Below the pieces are notes generated by a model, which saw nothing but the letters and a program-made list of their open reading frames with translations, was not told the origin of the DNA and made no database searches. A DNA stretch of 64,000 nucleotides. Source: Actinomycetota bacterium. Lineage in GTDB: Bacteria > Actinomycetota > Acidimicrobiia > Acidimicrobiales > Ilumatobacteraceae. The stretch covers positions 1-64,000 of the forward strand of contig JAPKZY010000049.1 of the NCBI GenBank assembly GCA_026393535.1. The letters are read 5' to 3'. The position numbers were made by a program, and so were the translations under genes. Shown here one piece after another: positions 37,049 to 45,856 of the stretch (within the stretch, counting starts at the first letter, position 1; each line of letters opens with the position of its first letter).

Positions 37049-39124
37049 ATGAGTCGTCTCATTGGCAATCGTGAACTGAGTTGGCTCGATTTCAATGAGC
37101 GTGTGCTCGCGCTTGCTCGCGAAACATCGGTACCACTGCTTGAACGCATCAAATTTTGTGCCATCTTTTGCTCGAACCTTGATGAGTTTTTCCAGGTTCG
37201 CGTTGCGGCACTGAAGGGTCAAGTCGCTGCAGGTGTCCATTCGTCATCTTCAGACGGACTCTCGCCAACGCGCCAACTCAATGAGATTGCGCATCGGGTT
37301 GATTACTTGGTATCTGAGCAGGAGAACTTACTCCTGAATGTGCTTTTCCCGCCCCTTGCCGAGCATGGTGTTGATATTTGTCGCTGGGCAGACATCACAC
37401 CAGAAGAACAAATTGCCATGAAGCAGTTCTTCGAGCGACAGTTATTTCCGGTACTAACGCCACTTGCAGTTGACCCATCTCACCCGTTTCCCTACATCTC
37501 AAACATGGCCATCAGTCTTGGTGTTCTGGTGCGCGATTCTTCTACTGGTGAACAACGTTTTGCTCGGGTAAAAATTCCTACCTTCCTGAAGAGATTCCAC
37601 AAAATGTCTGAAGGCCGCTATGTGATGATTGAAGATGTCATTGCAGCCAATGTTGCGGACCTATTCGTCGGAATGGACATTGTCCATGTCAGTGCATTCA
37701 GAGTCACGCGTAACGCAGACCTCACGCTTGACGACGAAGACGCAGATGACTTGCTCGCAGCGGTCGAAATGGAATTACGCCGTCGCCGCTTTGGGCGTGC
37801 AGTTCGGCTTGAAGTTGATCACCACATCAACCCCGATGTGCTCGACATGTTGCTGGAAGAACTTGATCTGGAAAGAACAGATGTTTCATTTCATACGGCT
37901 CCACTTGCATTGTCTTGTTTGTGGGAACTGCACGAATTAGACGAACCAACACTGAAAGACACGCCGTGGCGTTCTGTCACAGCGGGTCGCCTTGCCGCGG
38001 CAGATGGCAACGACCAATCAATGTTTAGTGTTTTGCGGCAACGCGACTTATTGGTGCATCACCCGTATGAATCGTTTTCATCTTCGACAGAAGAGTTCTT
38101 AGAACAAGCTGCGAACGATCCTCGGGTACAAGGAATCAAAATCACTTTGTACCGCACGTCAGGAGATTCGCCCATCGCGCGCAGTCTTATCAAGGCAGCT
38201 GAATTAGGGAAACAAGTTGTTGCACTCATTGAGCTAACCGCGCGATTCGATGAAGCTGTCAATGTCACATGGGCAAAGGAACTTGAACGTGCTGGTGTTC
38301 ATGTGGTGTACGGCGTTGTGGGGCTAAAGACGCACTGTAAGTGTGTGTTAGTTGTTCGCCAAGAAGAATCTGGCCTACGTCGTTATGTTCATGTTGGTAC
38401 CGGTAACTACAACTCCAAAACAGCGCGCACCTACGAAGACATCGGGCTCTTCACATGCGATGAAAAAATCGGAGATGACGTTTCGCACTTGTTTAATTCG
38501 TTAACAGGTTTTGATCGTGATCATGATTACAAGCGTCTCATTGTGGCTCCCCGCTACCTACGAAACACCATGATTCAACTCATTAAGAACGAAATCACTT
38601 TTGGGTCAGAAGGGCACATGGTTATCAAGATCAACGGTCTCGCTGATGCTGAAATTATTGAGTTGCTGTACCAAGCAAGTGAAGCCGGCGTACGTATTGA
38701 TCTCATTGTTCGTGGTGTCTGTTGCATGCGACCAAGTTCTGATCACGAAAAGAACGTTCGCATCAGGTCAGTTCTCGGTAGATACCTAGAACATTCTCGT
38801 ATGTATCACTTTGCACATGGTGGCGACAACAATGAGCCTGTGTATTACATCGGATCAGCAGACATGATGCCTCGCAACTTAGACAAGCGAGTTGAAGTTC
38901 TTATTCCAGTAGAGCATCCGAAACATCGAGCATGGATTGAAGAAGTCTTTGCAACACTCCTTTCCGTCGATGTTGTGGGATTCGAGATGAACCGCGAAGG
39001 CAATTGGCGTCGTGTCGGCCCCGCCGAATATGTACCCGCTAGTGATGCTCAGTATCGAATCCATCAGCGGGACTCGGAATCACAGTTGAAATTGGGCTTG
39101 CCAGAGGGCACTGTTTCTCAGTAA
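37049..39124 (+). CDS. ppk: Polyphosphate kinase 1
   Basis: This makes and degrades polyphosphate from ATP. The ATG at 37049 gives 691 residues starting MSRLIGNRELSWLDFNERV, the standard N-terminus; 15 more codons are open upstream. The phosphorylated His lies in GLKTHCKCVLVV. YVHVGTGNYNSKTAR and YIGSADMMPRNLDKRVEV are the phospholipase-D-like motifs. It lies just upstream of phoU and the two-component pair, consistent with phosphate control. TACCCT ends 8 nt before the ATG. Confidence 0.96.
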   Translation: MSRLIGNRELSWLDFNERVLALARETSVPLLERIKFCAIFCSNLDEFFQVRVAALKGQVAAGVHSSSSDGLSPTRQLNEIAHRVDYLVSEQENLLLNVLFPPLAEHGVDICRWADITPEEQIAMKQFFERQLFPVLTPLAVDPSHPFPYISNMAISLGVLVRDSSTGEQRFARVKIPTFLKRFHKMSEGRYVMIEDVIAANVADLFVGMDIVHVSAFRVTRNADLTLDDEDADDLLAAVEMELRRRRFGRAVRLEVDHHINPDVLDMLLEELDLERTDVSFHTAPLALSCLWELHELDEPTLKDTPWRSVTAGRLAAADGNDQSMFSVLRQRDLLVHHPYESFSSSTEEFLEQAANDPRVQGIKITLYRTSGDSPIARSLIKAAELGKQVVALIELTARFDEAVNVTWAKELERAGVHVVYGVVGLKTHCKCVLVVRQEESGLRRYVHVGTGNYNSKTARTYEDIGLFTCDEKIGDDVSHLFNSLTGFDRDHDYKRLIVAPRYLRNTMIQLIKNEITFGSEGHMVIKINGLADAEIIELLYQASEAGVRIDLIVRGVCCMRPSSDHEKNVRIRSVLGRYLEHSRMYHFAHGGDNNEPVYYIGSADMMPRNLDKRVEVLIPVEHPKHRAWIEEVFATLLSVDVVGFEMNREGNWRRVGPAEYVPASDAQYRIHQRDSESQLKLGLPEGTVSQ

Positions 39125-39137
39125 CCGCGCAGAACAA

Positions 39138-39181
39138 GTTCACTTTTCGTTCACAATATGACAGACTGTTATTCACGTGCT
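39138..39181 (+). promoter_or_regulatory. PHO-box-like 11-nt direct repeats upstream of phoU
   Basis: GTTCAC occurs at 39138 and 39149, and ATTCAC at 39171, in register with an 11-nt period (the unit at 39160 is degenerate). This copies the Streptomyces PHO box, in which 11-nt units begin with GTTCACC. It sits 50-93 bp before the phoU ATG and is a probable site for the response regulator encoded two genes downstream, giving autoregulation. Confidence 0.7.
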
Positions 39182-39230
39182 CGTTCCTACGGTGGAGTCG
39201 CTCGCAACTATTTGTTTCTCAGGGGGAATT

Positions 39231-39968
39231 ATGGACGAACTTCGTAAAGGTTTTCACCAACAACTTGATGACGTCCGCACTGAACTAGTGCGCTTGGCAG
39301 CTTCTGTAATTGAAGCCATTCCTCGTGCCACAGCGGTCATTCTCAATGGTGATTTGGAAGGCGCTGATGCGCTGATTCAGTTCGATGATGAGATTGATTC
39401 GCTTTCACTGGAACTTGAGGAACGTTGCTATCAGATTCTTGCCTTGCAAGCTCCAGTAGCTGGCGACCTTCGCCAGGTCGTATCGGTTGTAAAGATGATC
39501 GCTGAAATTGAACGGTCTGCAGACTTGGCGGTCAACATTTGCAAGGCAGCTCGTCGTATCTATGGCCATGATCTTGATCCACGCCTTCGTGGGTTGATTG
39601 CGCGCATGGGTGAGCAGGCTGAACAACTGTGGGAATCTGCTCTTGAGTCTTTCCAAGAAAATGATGCTGCGAAGGCTGCCGCCATTGATGACATGGATTC
39701 GTATCTCGATAGTTTGCAGCGTGAATTCGTTCAGGCAATCCTTGAGAGCCATTCAGAAAACACAATTGACTTGCAAGTAGCAATTCAGCTTGCAGTTGTA
39801 GCCCGTTTCTACGAACGTATTGGTGACCATGCGGTCAATATCGGCGAGCGTGTGCGTTATTTAGTAACAGGCTGGTTGCCAGAACACAAAGGTGCTGCTC
39901 GATTCCGACAAAAATCTGGCGAAGATGACACTGATGGCATTCCTTTCTTCACCACCAAAGAAAGTTAA
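39231..39968 (+). CDS. phoU: Phosphate signalling protein PhoU
   Basis: The ATG at 39231, preceded by AGGGGG, gives 245 residues starting MDELRKGFHQQLDDV; a longer open frame from 39177 would run into the regulatory repeats. Two three-helix repeats carry the metal-binding acidic patterns (FDDEIDSLSLELEERC and DDMDSYLDSLQREF, with ERSADLAVNI and ERIGDHAVNI). PhoU links the Pst transporter to the sensor kinase to switch off the phosphate response. It heads a phoU-kinase-regulator unit. Confidence 0.94.
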   Translation: MDELRKGFHQQLDDVRTELVRLAASVIEAIPRATAVILNGDLEGADALIQFDDEIDSLSLELEERCYQILALQAPVAGDLRQVVSVVKMIAEIERSADLAVNICKAARRIYGHDLDPRLRGLIARMGEQAEQLWESALESFQENDAAKAAAIDDMDSYLDSLQREFVQAILESHSENTIDLQVAIQLAVVARFYERIGDHAVNIGERVRYLVTGWLPEHKGAARFRQKSGEDDTDGIPFFTTKES

Positions 39969-39989
39969 GTCCGCTAGGTCGGCATCGAT

Positions 39990-41102
39990 ATGTGGTGGTT
40001 GATTGTCGGCATTGTTTGTGGAATAGGCGCGGGTTTTTTCATTCGTGACCGTACTCGCACCCCTCAAATTATTTCGACTCCTGTTGTCGCTGAACCAGAG
40101 TTGGTGCCAGATTCAGAAGCAGAAATCAGGGGCCTACTTGACGCACTTCCAATGGGCGTTGTGGTCCTTCTCCCTGACGGGCAAGAGCGTTTTCGAAATA
40201 CTGTTGCAATGTCGATTGCGGGCGCTCGTCATGCTGACGTACTTATAGAAGTGGCGGCAGAACGGTTGCTTAATGTCGCATTGAGAGGTCTCGAAAGTCG
40301 TGAGCAGATTCAATTAGCTGGTCCTCCGCAACGTGTTTTAGAAGTGCGCGCAATTCCACTTGCAGATGGCGGAGCAATTGCGATTATTGATGATGTTACG
40401 GACAGGTGGCGAATCGACCAAGTACGTACTGACTTCGTCGCAAACGTTAGTCATGAACTCAAAACTCCCATCGGTGCAATTTCAGTGTTGGCAGAGACCA
40501 TTGAAGGCGAGTCTGACGACGAACTGGTATTGCGACTGACTGGTCGCATGGTGATTGAAGCTCAACGCATGTCGCGCACAATTGATGACCTGCTGGAATT
40601 ATCGCGTATCGAATTAGGCGGCGAAATGTTGATGGCTGACATCGACATGGCAGATGTAGCGGCCGAAGCTATTGAGCGGGTGAGTCCTATTGCAATGCGT
40701 AAAGGTGTGCCTTTGTTACTCAAGGCCGACAAAGGCATCGCAATAGTTTCTGGCGATTTCTTTCAGTTGGTGTCAGCTCTTGCAAACCTGGTGGAGAACT
40801 CAGTGAAGTACAGCGATCAGACCCATCAAGTTGACGTTCGGGTCGTCACCTCAGATACAACAGTCTCTGTCGAGGTGGAAGATAGGGGTATTGGAATCCC
40901 TGCTGACAGCATTGATCGCATTTTTGAACGCTTCTACAGAGTTGATCGAGCTCGTAATAGGGCCACCGGCGGAACTGGCCTCGGGCTCTCGATTGTGCGC
41001 CATGTGGCTACCAATCATGGCGGGGAGGTGAACGTACGGTCTCGGGAAGGTGAAGGTTCGACGTTTATTCTCCAGATACCGCGTGTTCTGGGTCCACAAT
41101 GA
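39990..41102 (+). CDS. Sensor histidine kinase, SenX3/PhoR type
   Basis: The 370-residue protein has an N-terminal membrane helix (WWLIVGIVCGIGAGFFI), a PAS-like domain (about 40-135), the HisKA box NVSHELKTPIGAIS and an ATPase domain with N box LVENSVKYS, DRGIGIPADSIDRIF and GGTGLGLSIV. Like SenX3 it has little outside the membrane and would sense phosphate through PhoU and Pst. It lies 21 bp after phoU and 16 bp before the regulator gene. Confidence 0.93.
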   Translation: MWWLIVGIVCGIGAGFFIRDRTRTPQIISTPVVAEPELVPDSEAEIRGLLDALPMGVVVLLPDGQERFRNTVAMSIAGARHADVLIEVAAERLLNVALRGLESREQIQLAGPPQRVLEVRAIPLADGGAIAIIDDVTDRWRIDQVRTDFVANVSHELKTPIGAISVLAETIEGESDDELVLRLTGRMVIEAQRMSRTIDDLLELSRIELGGEMLMADIDMADVAAEAIERVSPIAMRKGVPLLLKADKGIAIVSGDFFQLVSALANLVENSVKYSDQTHQVDVRVVTSDTTVSVEVEDRGIGIPADSIDRIFERFYRVDRARNRATGGTGLGLSIVRHVATNHGGEVNVRSREGEGSTFILQIPRVLGPQ

Positions 41103-41118
41103 GGCAACATAGGGGCGC

Positions 41119-41844
41119 ATGGTGAACGCACGGACAGCAACAGGTATCCCAACGGTGTTGGTAGTAGAAGACGAAGAGTCATTCATTGAGGCGTTGCAGG
41201 TCGGATTAAAGCGCGAAGGATTCCGTGTCGAGGTTGCCCGGGATGGTTTGCAGGCTCTTGAGATGTTCGATCTTGTTCAGCCAGATCTTGTTCTGCTTGA
41301 TGTGATGTTGCCAAAAATGTCTGGCATTGATGTGTGTCGCCAATTGCGTAAGAAGACCACAACCCCCATCATCATGGTGACTGCGAAAGGTGCAGAGATT
41401 GACACTGTTGTTGGTCTTGAAGTCGGAGCAGATGATTATGTCACAAAGCCCTACCGCCTTCGTGAATTAACAGCACGGATGCGCGCAGTAATGCGCCGCG
41501 TGCCACATGATCGTGGCGGAGAACTTTCCGGAGCTTCTATTGAAGTTGGTGATGTGGCACTTGACCCTGACCAACACGAAGTAATCATTCGTGGAGAAGC
41601 ACAAGCGTTGCCGCTGAAGGAATTTGAACTGCTTCATATTTTGCTCGCCAATGCCGGACGAGTATTGCCGCGCGAAACACTGATTGACCGTGTGTGGGGC
41701 AGTGATTATGTGGGCGATACGAAGACCCTTGATGTTCATGTCAAGCGTCTCCGTTCAAAAATTGAAGATGATCCGGCTAATCCCACGCGCATTGTCACTA
41801 TTCGTGGCCTTGGGTACAAGTACGACAAACAACGTTCGGCGTAG
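41119..41844 (+). CDS. Response regulator, RegX3/PhoB type
   Basis: This 241-residue OmpR-family regulator has a receiver domain with the acidic pocket VVEDEES, phospho-acceptor Asp in LVLLDVMLPKMSG and Lys in DDYVTKPYRL. The C-terminal winged helix contains PLKEFELLHILL, WGSDYVGDTKTLDVHVKRL and RGLGYKY. It is probably the factor that binds the 11-nt repeats before phoU. Its TAG stop is also the first part of the -10 box of the next gene. Confidence 0.94.
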   Translation: MVNARTATGIPTVLVVEDEESFIEALQVGLKREGFRVEVARDGLQALEMFDLVQPDLVLLDVMLPKMSGIDVCRQLRKKTTTPIIMVTAKGAEIDTVVGLEVGADDYVTKPYRLRELTARMRAVMRRVPHDRGGELSGASIEVGDVALDPDQHEVIIRGEAQALPLKEFELLHILLANAGRVLPRETLIDRVWGSDYVGDTKTLDVHVKRLRSKIEDDPANPTRIVTIRGLGYKYDKQRSA

Positions 41845-41847
41845 TAT
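41842..41847 (+). promoter_or_regulatory. -10 hexamer TAGTAT using the stop codon of the regulator gene
   Basis: TAGTAT begins with the TAG stop of the response regulator and ends exactly 6 nt before the GTG start at 41854, a leaderless arrangement. Confidence 0.55.
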
Positions 41848-41853
41848 CGCTGC

Positions 41854-43089
41854 GTGGTCACGCGGCGTAAAACTAAACCTCTAGAGAATGGCGGTTTGCC
41901 CCCCGTCACTACTTTTCAGAGGCTGTCGCGTACACACTCACTAATGGTGGCCGGCGAGACCGCCATGACATTGGCGTTAGCTGACTCGCTCTTTTTATCA
42001 ATTAGTCCCGATGCCGCTCGAACCAAAGTTATTTTGTTTCTTGCTGTGAGTATGGCGCCATTCGCAATTGTCGCCCCGTTCGTTGGGCCGCTCGTTGACC
42101 GCATGCGCGGTGGGCAACGCATGGTGGTGTTGATGGTGGCTATCTTGCGCGCACTTGTGCTGATCGGCATGATGCAGTCACTTGATTCACTGACACTCTT
42201 CCCATTGGCATTCGCATCACTCGTCCTCGCAAAAACATATTCCATAGCAAAATCATCTTTAGTTCCCAGCACAATTTCTGGTGCTGATGGGTTGGTAGAA
42301 GCAAATAGCAAACTTGGGCAAGTTGCAGGAATCACTGGATTCATAGTCGTAATTCCCGTTGGTCTTCTGCAACTTATTAGTTCTCAAGCTGCGCTCGGTT
42401 TTGGAGTCATTGCATTTCTTGGTGCAGCACTCAACGCAAAACGACTGCCAAAGAGTGTGGTTGCTACAACACCAGCAGATGCATTAGAGACCGAGGAATT
42501 ACATTCCGCAAGTGTCGTGGCAGCCGCAAATGCAATGCGTGTGTTGCGAGGGATTGTTGGCTTCATGTTCTTCCATTTGGCGTTCTGGTTGCGTCGTGAG
42601 ATAGCCGGAACTGCGTGGTTTGGATTGGCGATTGGATTATCGGGTCTTGCGACACTAGGTGCAAACTTTGCGGGTCCGTCCTTACGTAAGAAGATGCGCG
42701 TAGAGACCATGCTTCTGCTTGCGCTTGTCTCTGTGGGAATGGTTGGCATAGGAACCGCATGGTACGGACGAATCACCGGCGGAATTCTGTTGGCTGCTGT
42801 TGTCAACGCAGCTGCTGCAATAGGACGTCTGGCATTTGAGGCAACTGTTCAAAGCGGTGCACCGGACGCAAATAGAGGTCGTGCATTTTCACGCTTTGAG
42901 ACTCAGAATCAAATGGCCTGGGTTGCTGGTGGACTGATACCGGTGATCTTCGCACCAGCTGGATGGGTGGGGTTTGCCGTAGTTGGCGTTGTCGGTATCG
43001 CGGGAGCAGTGATGTACGCGCGAATGCGCGGGATGACTATTGGATCTCGAGGCGGGCGAGCCACAGACCGGGCGCGTCGATCTCACTAG
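41854..43089 (+). CDS. MFS transporter
   Basis: The GTG start gives 411 residues with about 10-12 hydrophobic segments. The cytoplasmic loop between helices 2 and 3 appears as GPLVDRMRGGQRM, the MFS G-x-x-D-R signature. The substrate is unknown, and its place after the phosphate regulators may be incidental because it has its own promoter. Its 3' end overlaps the convergent zincin gene by 53 bp. Confidence 0.85.
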   Translation: MVTRRKTKPLENGGLPPVTTFQRLSRTHSLMVAGETAMTLALADSLFLSISPDAARTKVILFLAVSMAPFAIVAPFVGPLVDRMRGGQRMVVLMVAILRALVLIGMMQSLDSLTLFPLAFASLVLAKTYSIAKSSLVPSTISGADGLVEANSKLGQVAGITGFIVVIPVGLLQLISSQAALGFGVIAFLGAALNAKRLPKSVVATTPADALETEELHSASVVAAANAMRVLRGIVGFMFFHLAFWLRREIAGTAWFGLAIGLSGLATLGANFAGPSLRKKMRVETMLLLALVSVGMVGIGTAWYGRITGGILLAAVVNAAAAIGRLAFEATVQSGAPDANRGRAFSRFETQNQMAWVAGGLIPVIFAPAGWVGFAVVGVVGIAGAVMYARMRGMTIGSRGGRATDRARRSH

Positions 43090-44215
43090 GCGTAGGCAAA
43101 TTTCCTGTCGCCGAAACAAGAGATGGCAATAACGCTGCGGCGTCGCGCTCTACGACACCCTGAATAAACGCACGGCCGCGTTGTTGTTGCGCACGAGTCT
43201 GAGAGATGCCGAGAAGTTGTTCTACGAGATGAGAGTTAGTGCCGTTTTGCACACGACGTCGACGGACGGCTTCGGCAATGGGCGATGCCCCGCCTAAGAG
43301 TCGTGCACTGACAGAGTCAACGACGTAGTCGATATAACCAGAAATAGCAGCCACATGAGCATCAAGAACAGGGGCAAGAGCTTCTTGTTCAGCAGTCCGT
43401 GAGGCGCCCATCATGACCATTGGGTTAGAGAACAAATTTTGTACAGCAGCCATTGCATCTGTATCTGTTGGGTCAAGATCTGAGAGAGACGACATCAATG
43501 CATCAGGGTCTGGTCGAAACGCTGATACATGCGCCTGGACCAATGTGGTAAGACCATCTGCAATTGCTGGTGCTGCTAGAACAGCATGTGATGCAAGTTC
43601 ATGAATGAGCACCCACATGCGTAGGTCATCTTTTGGAATTTCCCATTCCGTCGCGAATGCATCAACAGATGAGGCCACGATGAGAATTTCTGATGCGTGT
43701 GGGCGAGCAAGTGGAATTTCATATTGACCAAGTGCATGACTGGCGAGTGCGCCGATCATCGAACCGACAGACATTCCCATCATGGCGGGGGCCATCATGG
43801 TGGAAAGGTTCGCCATCATTGCTGTCATCGGATCATCGGGAACGTCACCGTCAGTGTGCTGTGATTGAAGTGCCGTTGCAAGATTTGTAAACAATGGCCG
43901 CAGATCAGTCAGGGTGCGATGTGCCCACCGTGCTCGCGTCGTTGTGAGAATTTCGGTATGCGTATCGTTTGATCCGGTGGAAAGCGAGGTAACCGCCCGA
44001 ACATGCATATCGGCAATGTCTGCAAGGGAATTGAACGCTAAACGAGTGGCCGTATCTGGTTCTGAATCTGGTGAATCACCGACTGCACCGAGTTGTGCAA
44101 ACTGTTGCGCCAAATCCCAATTGAGCGGACCTTGTCCGGCCATTGCCCGCATCATGTCGTTAAAGAAGGGAATACCACCGAAGGGATTGGAAGCATTCAT
44201 GTCGCCGTCAGCCAT
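43037..44215 (-). CDS. Zincin-like metallopeptidase family protein (TIGR03624-type putative hydrolase)
   Basis: The 392 residues start with NPFGGIPFFNDM and GPLNWDLAQQFA, hallmarks of an actinobacterial family annotated as putative hydrolase or zinc-dependent metalloprotease. The putative active-site helix reads WVLIHELASHAVLAAP; the classical HExxH is not intact because a Ser precedes the second His (HExxxH). Activity is therefore doubtful. An alternative start, MNASNPF, is at 44200. It has a TATCAT hexamer 6 nt before the ATG at 44215. Confidence 0.8.
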   Translation of the reverse strand: MADGDMNASNPFGGIPFFNDMMRAMAGQGPLNWDLAQQFAQLGAVGDSPDSEPDTATRLAFNSLADIADMHVRAVTSLSTGSNDTHTEILTTTRARWAHRTLTDLRPLFTNLATALQSQHTDGDVPDDPMTAMMANLSTMMAPAMMGMSVGSMIGALASHALGQYEIPLARPHASEILIVASSVDAFATEWEIPKDDLRMWVLIHELASHAVLAAPAIADGLTTLVQAHVSAFRPDPDALMSSLSDLDPTDTDAMAAVQNLFSNPMVMMGASRTAEQEALAPVLDAHVAAISGYIDYVVDSVSARLLGGASPIAEAVRRRRVQNGTNSHLVEQLLGISQTRAQQQRGRAFIQGVVERDAAALLPSLVSATGNLPTPSEIDAPGLWLARLEIQ

Positions 44216-44221
44216 GTACTC

Positions 44222-44227
44222 ATGATA
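44222..44227 (-). promoter_or_regulatory. -10 hexamer TATCAT (minus strand), zincin gene
   Basis: Read on the minus strand, TATCAT lies exactly 6 nt before the ATG at 44215, which supports that start. Confidence 0.55.
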
Positions 44228-44251
44228 GGAGGACTGACGTGCGTTACATCG

Positions 44252-45049
44252 TCAGGGTTGTCGTACGAAAGAGCGAATCATGCTGATTATTGAGGCCTTG
44301 TTCAGCATCCATACAGAGTGATCGCGTCGCACCACAATCCCTACTAATTGTCCTTGAGAATCGCGAACAGTTGCAAGACCGTGAATTGGGTCAGTGGAAT
44401 TGATTGGCACGTCGGTTGAATCATTGTCTGTGGAGAAACTGGGTTGAGGAACAAATGCAACTGAAGCGGCTGTGTCAACAACTCGGTACTGCGACAGATC
44501 CAATATTTGGGTGGGATCAATCAGATGGCTCAAATCTGGGGCAGTGCCCCAGGCTGACTTGTCCTCGGAATGAACAAGGGCTAATCCGGTGGCAGGATCT
44601 TGCGCAACGATTTCAACCGTGACCCTTAATCCGGACTCCGAAGTGACCCAGAGCGATGTTGCTGTGGCAATGTCGTCACCAGCTGCGATCCACGTGCCAT
44701 TACCGAGTGAGAATGCCGACGTTGTGCCGGCATCGCTCTTGATGACGACCATCTCCTTCAGTGAGTAATTTTTGACCCGTGCAACGGTGACGCTTGGCGA
44801 TATTTGAAGCACGGCATCGATGTCTTCTCGGTATGTAGAGATTCCCTTTGGAATAGCGACGGCGAGGACTGTTACTGATGCAATCAAGCTGATGCCCGCT
44901 GTAAAAGCGGTCAAGCGACGACTAATTTTTGGAGGTGTAGCAAGGAAATCCGTGCGTGCAGCGTCTGCCATCTCAGCCGGGTGACGCCACGTGCGTTCGT
45001 ACGCGGGCACCGGTGCTGGATTTTGGTTCTCAAATTCGTCAGCGCTCAC
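44252..45049 (-). CDS. Membrane-anchored degenerate trypsin-like (HtrA-fold) protein
   Basis: A GTG at 45049 gives 265 residues and lies 9 nt after a TAGTGT hexamer; a TTG at 45058 would add three. The protein has a cytoplasmic WRHPAEM segment, one helix (AFTAGISLIASVTVLAVAI) and an exported domain with the strand order of S1C proteases. The expected catalytic positions are missing: IATATSLWV where IVTNNHVV is usual, DPATGLALV for DPxTDLAVL, and no GNSGGP. It is probably a binding or scaffold domain rather than an enzyme. Confidence 0.65.
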   Translation of the reverse strand: MSADEFENQNPAPVPAYERTWRHPAEMADAARTDFLATPPKISRRLTAFTAGISLIASVTVLAVAIPKGISTYREDIDAVLQISPSVTVARVKNYSLKEMVVIKSDAGTTSAFSLGNGTWIAAGDDIATATSLWVTSESGLRVTVEIVAQDPATGLALVHSEDKSAWGTAPDLSHLIDPTQILDLSQYRVVDTAASVAFVPQPSFSTDNDSTDVPINSTDPIHGLATVRDSQGQLVGIVVRRDHSVWMLNKASIISMIRSFVRQP

Positions 45050-45122
45050 AAGTGACAAACACTAATCGTGATGGGTACGCAAGTGTCGGCGCCATCACAA
45101 GCCCTGCCCAGCGCCGTGAGAG

Positions 45123-45128
45123 TACGAT
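45123..45128 (+). promoter_or_regulatory. -10 hexamer TACGAT, leaderless promoter of moaE
   Basis: TACGAT ends exactly 6 nt before the ATG at 45135. No ribosome site is present. Confidence 0.6.
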
Positions 45129-45134
45129 TAACCC

Positions 45135-45617
45135 ATGCCTGCACCGTTGCTCGGAGAAGAGTGGTTCGAATTGACCGCCTCAGAACTTCCCATCGGTGAC
45201 ATCTATCAGTGGGCAGTACGGCCAGACTGCGGTGCCGTGGTTCTGTTCTCGGGCACCGTGCGAGACCATGCTGATGGTCGTACAGATGTCACCTCGCTTG
45301 AGTACGAGGCGTACGAAGACGCAGTCATTCCGTCGTTTGCAAAGATTGCCAATGAAGCGCGAGTTCGTTTCGTAGATGCTCGGCGAATCGCAATTCTGCA
45401 TCGCACCGGAAAATTGTCATTAGGCGAATCGTCGGTTGTTGTTGCAGTCTCTTCCGCGCATCGTCCGATCGCGTTTGACGCGGCACGTTTTCTTATTGAT
45501 GCATTGAAAGAGTCAGCACCGATCTGGAAAAAGGAAAACTGGGATGGCGGATCTGATTGGGGCACTGCTGCTCACAACATCACAACTCCACAACAAGTTG
45601 CGAGTAATCCTTCATGA
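45135..45617 (+). CDS. moaE: Molybdopterin synthase catalytic subunit MoaE
   Basis: MoaE forms the dithiolene of molybdopterin using the thiocarboxylate of MoaD. The 160 residues include GAVVLFSGTVRDHADG, SLEYEAYEDAV, ILHRTGKLSLGESSVVVAVS and the active-site Lys in APIWKKENW. moaD and the other cofactor genes are not in the window. It has a leaderless-type promoter and overlaps the next small gene by 4 nt. Confidence 0.92.
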   Translation: MPAPLLGEEWFELTASELPIGDIYQWAVRPDCGAVVLFSGTVRDHADGRTDVTSLEYEAYEDAVIPSFAKIANEARVRFVDARRIAILHRTGKLSLGESSVVVAVSSAHRPIAFDAARFLIDALKESAPIWKKENWDGGSDWGTAAHNITTPQQVASNPS

Positions 45618-45823
45618 TTGCGCTTTCTTTTTTCACTGGTCTTTTTTCTTTCTTTGCAATTGTCTCGGGCTCAACGTTGCTCGTCATGATTTATCTTGAT
45701 AATCGCAATGTGCGCATTGATGATGGAATTGCAAACTTCCGTCGACACATCGATGCGTTGTCGCCTGAAGCGAGACAATCATCAGTGCATCGCAATAATC
45801 AAGAAGACCGCCGTAATCAATGA
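45614..45823 (+). CDS. Small single-helix membrane protein
   Basis: This 69-residue protein has an N-terminal hydrophobic segment (LFSFFAIVSGSTLLVMIYL) and a charged cytoplasmic tail. The family is not recognised. It overlaps moaE by 4 nt and lies 33 bp before mreB, so it could belong functionally with either. The translational coupling makes it a real gene rather than a chance frame. Confidence 0.6.
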   Translation: MIALSFFTGLFSFFAIVSGSTLLVMIYLDNRNVRIDDGIANFRRHIDALSPEARQSSVHRNNQEDRRNQ

Positions 45824-45856
45824 GCACAACTCGCATCTCCATAGAAGGACCTAACC

